From Bacteroidales bacterium (GTDB lineage: Bacteria > Bacteroidota > Bacteroidia > Bacteroidales > GCA-2748055): a stretch of 62,855 nt of DNA. The notes beneath the pieces are model-generated. The model made no database searches. It saw only the letters and a list, made by a program, of their open reading frames with translations, and had not been told where the DNA came from. The stretch spans positions 1-62,855 of the forward strand of contig JAFGWU010000018.1 in NCBI GenBank assembly GCA_016936975.1, written 5' to 3'. The translations under genes were made by a program, and so were the position numbers. Positions 62,343 through 62,855 of the stretch are shown one piece after another; within the stretch, counting starts at the first letter, position 1; the number at the start of each line of letters is the position of its first letter.

Positions 62343-62855
62343 AACAATATCTCAGTATTCTTCTGATTATTGTACTTAATGTGTGTTCCCTTTCGGCCCA
62401 GGGCGACCGGAAAATGATCCGGCAGGGTTACAGGGATTACCTGGAAGGGAACTACAGCGAAGCAGAGGTGAAGTTCCGTAAGGCTGAGGACCTGAATCAA
62501 AACTCGTTCGAGGCAAAATTCAACACCGGGGCAACCCTGTACCAGCAGGAAAAGTACGACGAAACCCTGAAGCAATACCAGTCGGTCATTCCCGAAGCAG
62601 GCGATCCAACTAAACTGTCGGGTGTCTGGCACAATATCGGCAACTCCCTGCTGGAATCCCGGAAATATGCTGAAAGCATAGATGCCTATAAAAACAGCCT
62701 CCGCCTGAACCCGGGTGATATGGATACCAAGTACAACCTTGCCTATGCAATGGAGAAGCTCAGGGAACAACAACAGCAAAACCAGGACAATCAACAGCAG
62801 GATCAACAGCAGGATCAACAGCAGGATCAACAGCAGGATCAACAGCAGGATCAAC
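62339..62855 (+). CDS. batC: BatC, TPR protein with Q/D-rich repeats (cut by window end)
   Basis: At least 172 codons, open at the window edge. Signal peptide (KQYLSILLIIVLNVCSLSAQ), then TPR units QGYRDYLEGNYSEAEVKFRK, FNTGATLYQQEKYDETLKQY and NIGNSLLESRKYAESIDAYK, ending LRLNPGDMDTKYNLAYAMEK. From about residue 145 the chain is Gln-rich, and it finishes in several DQQQ units coded by a 12-bp tandem repeat. BatC follows BatB in Bat operons and is thought to be periplasmic. The C terminus and any BatD/BatE genes lie outside the window. Confidence 0.88.
   Translation, partial: MKQYLSILLIIVLNVCSLSAQGDRKMIRQGYRDYLEGNYSEAEVKFRKAEDLNQNSFEAKFNTGATLYQQEKYDETLKQYQSVIPEAGDPTKLSGVWHNIGNSLLESRKYAESIDAYKNSLRLNPGDMDTKYNLAYAMEKLREQQQQNQDNQQQDQQQDQQQDQQQDQQQDQ
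62800..62855 (+). repeat. 12-bp tandem repeat coding DQQQ in batC
   Basis: At least four GATCAACAGCAG units in frame run to the window end, coding a Gln/Asp tract. The true copy number may be larger. Confidence 0.85.

Overview
The window reads as chromosomal DNA of a Bacteroidota bacterium (Bacteroidia-like). The evidence is two SusC/SusD outer-membrane uptake loci, a C10 protease with a type IX secretion C-terminal sorting domain, the bamD / Rpb6-type omega / coaBC / DUF4835 / recN cluster typical of the phylum, a MoxR-Bat (aerotolerance) operon, a short RpoD, and repeated -7 promoter boxes of the form TAnnTTTG. Shine-Dalgarno sequences are mostly absent; rpoD is the clear exception. Protein names come from motifs and domain order read by eye, not from database searches.

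Layout. 1-9.4 kb: a small NUMOD-like protein, a flavodoxin-like protein, dapF, a DegP/HtrA protease, rpoD, uvrB with a secreted endonuclease-like protein, and a coiled-coil/nucleotide-cyclase/HD fusion. 9.6-15.8 kb: a secreted GH16 enzyme and an S74-type protein (minus strand), tRNA-Pro(GGG), then a GH115 alpha-glucuronidase whose stop codon overlaps the start of a UroD-family methyltransferase-like gene. 16-25.7 kb: trxB, an alpha-oxoamine synthase (sphingolipid or sulfonolipid type), bamD-omega-coaC/coaB-DUF4835-recN, fabI and a DUF819 membrane protein. 25.7-31.3 kb: DUF1232, an M48 lipoprotein protease, and the histidine-degradation genes hutI and ftcD. 31.5-47.5 kb: two SusC/SusD loci, each with two accessory surface lipoproteins and each closed by a strong terminator, separated by a C10 protease and an unknown secreted protein. 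47.5-56.9 kb: cysD, cysN, a NUDIX hydrolase, a TPR protein, a ComA-like phosphosulfolactate synthase, DUF368, aroE, an acyl-ACP thioesterase and truA. 57-62.9 kb: moxR, a small secreted protein, DUF58, a DUF4381-like protein, batA, batB and a batC cut by the window edge.

How genes may work together. The GH115/UroD pair could release and then demethylate 4-O-methyl-glucuronate from xylan. CysDN, the ComA-like enzyme and the alpha-oxoamine synthase would together fit a route from sulfate through sulfite and sulfolactate/cysteate to a sulfonolipid. Both are inferences.

The most unusual sequence-level features are: an in-frame TAG in the signal peptide of the second SusC; coaBC split by a run of 12 A; three genes whose -7 box ends exactly 4 nt before the start codon, suggesting leaderless mRNAs; and several families of short dispersed palindromes, mostly in convergent intergenic regions, whose arms differ between copies but stay complementary.
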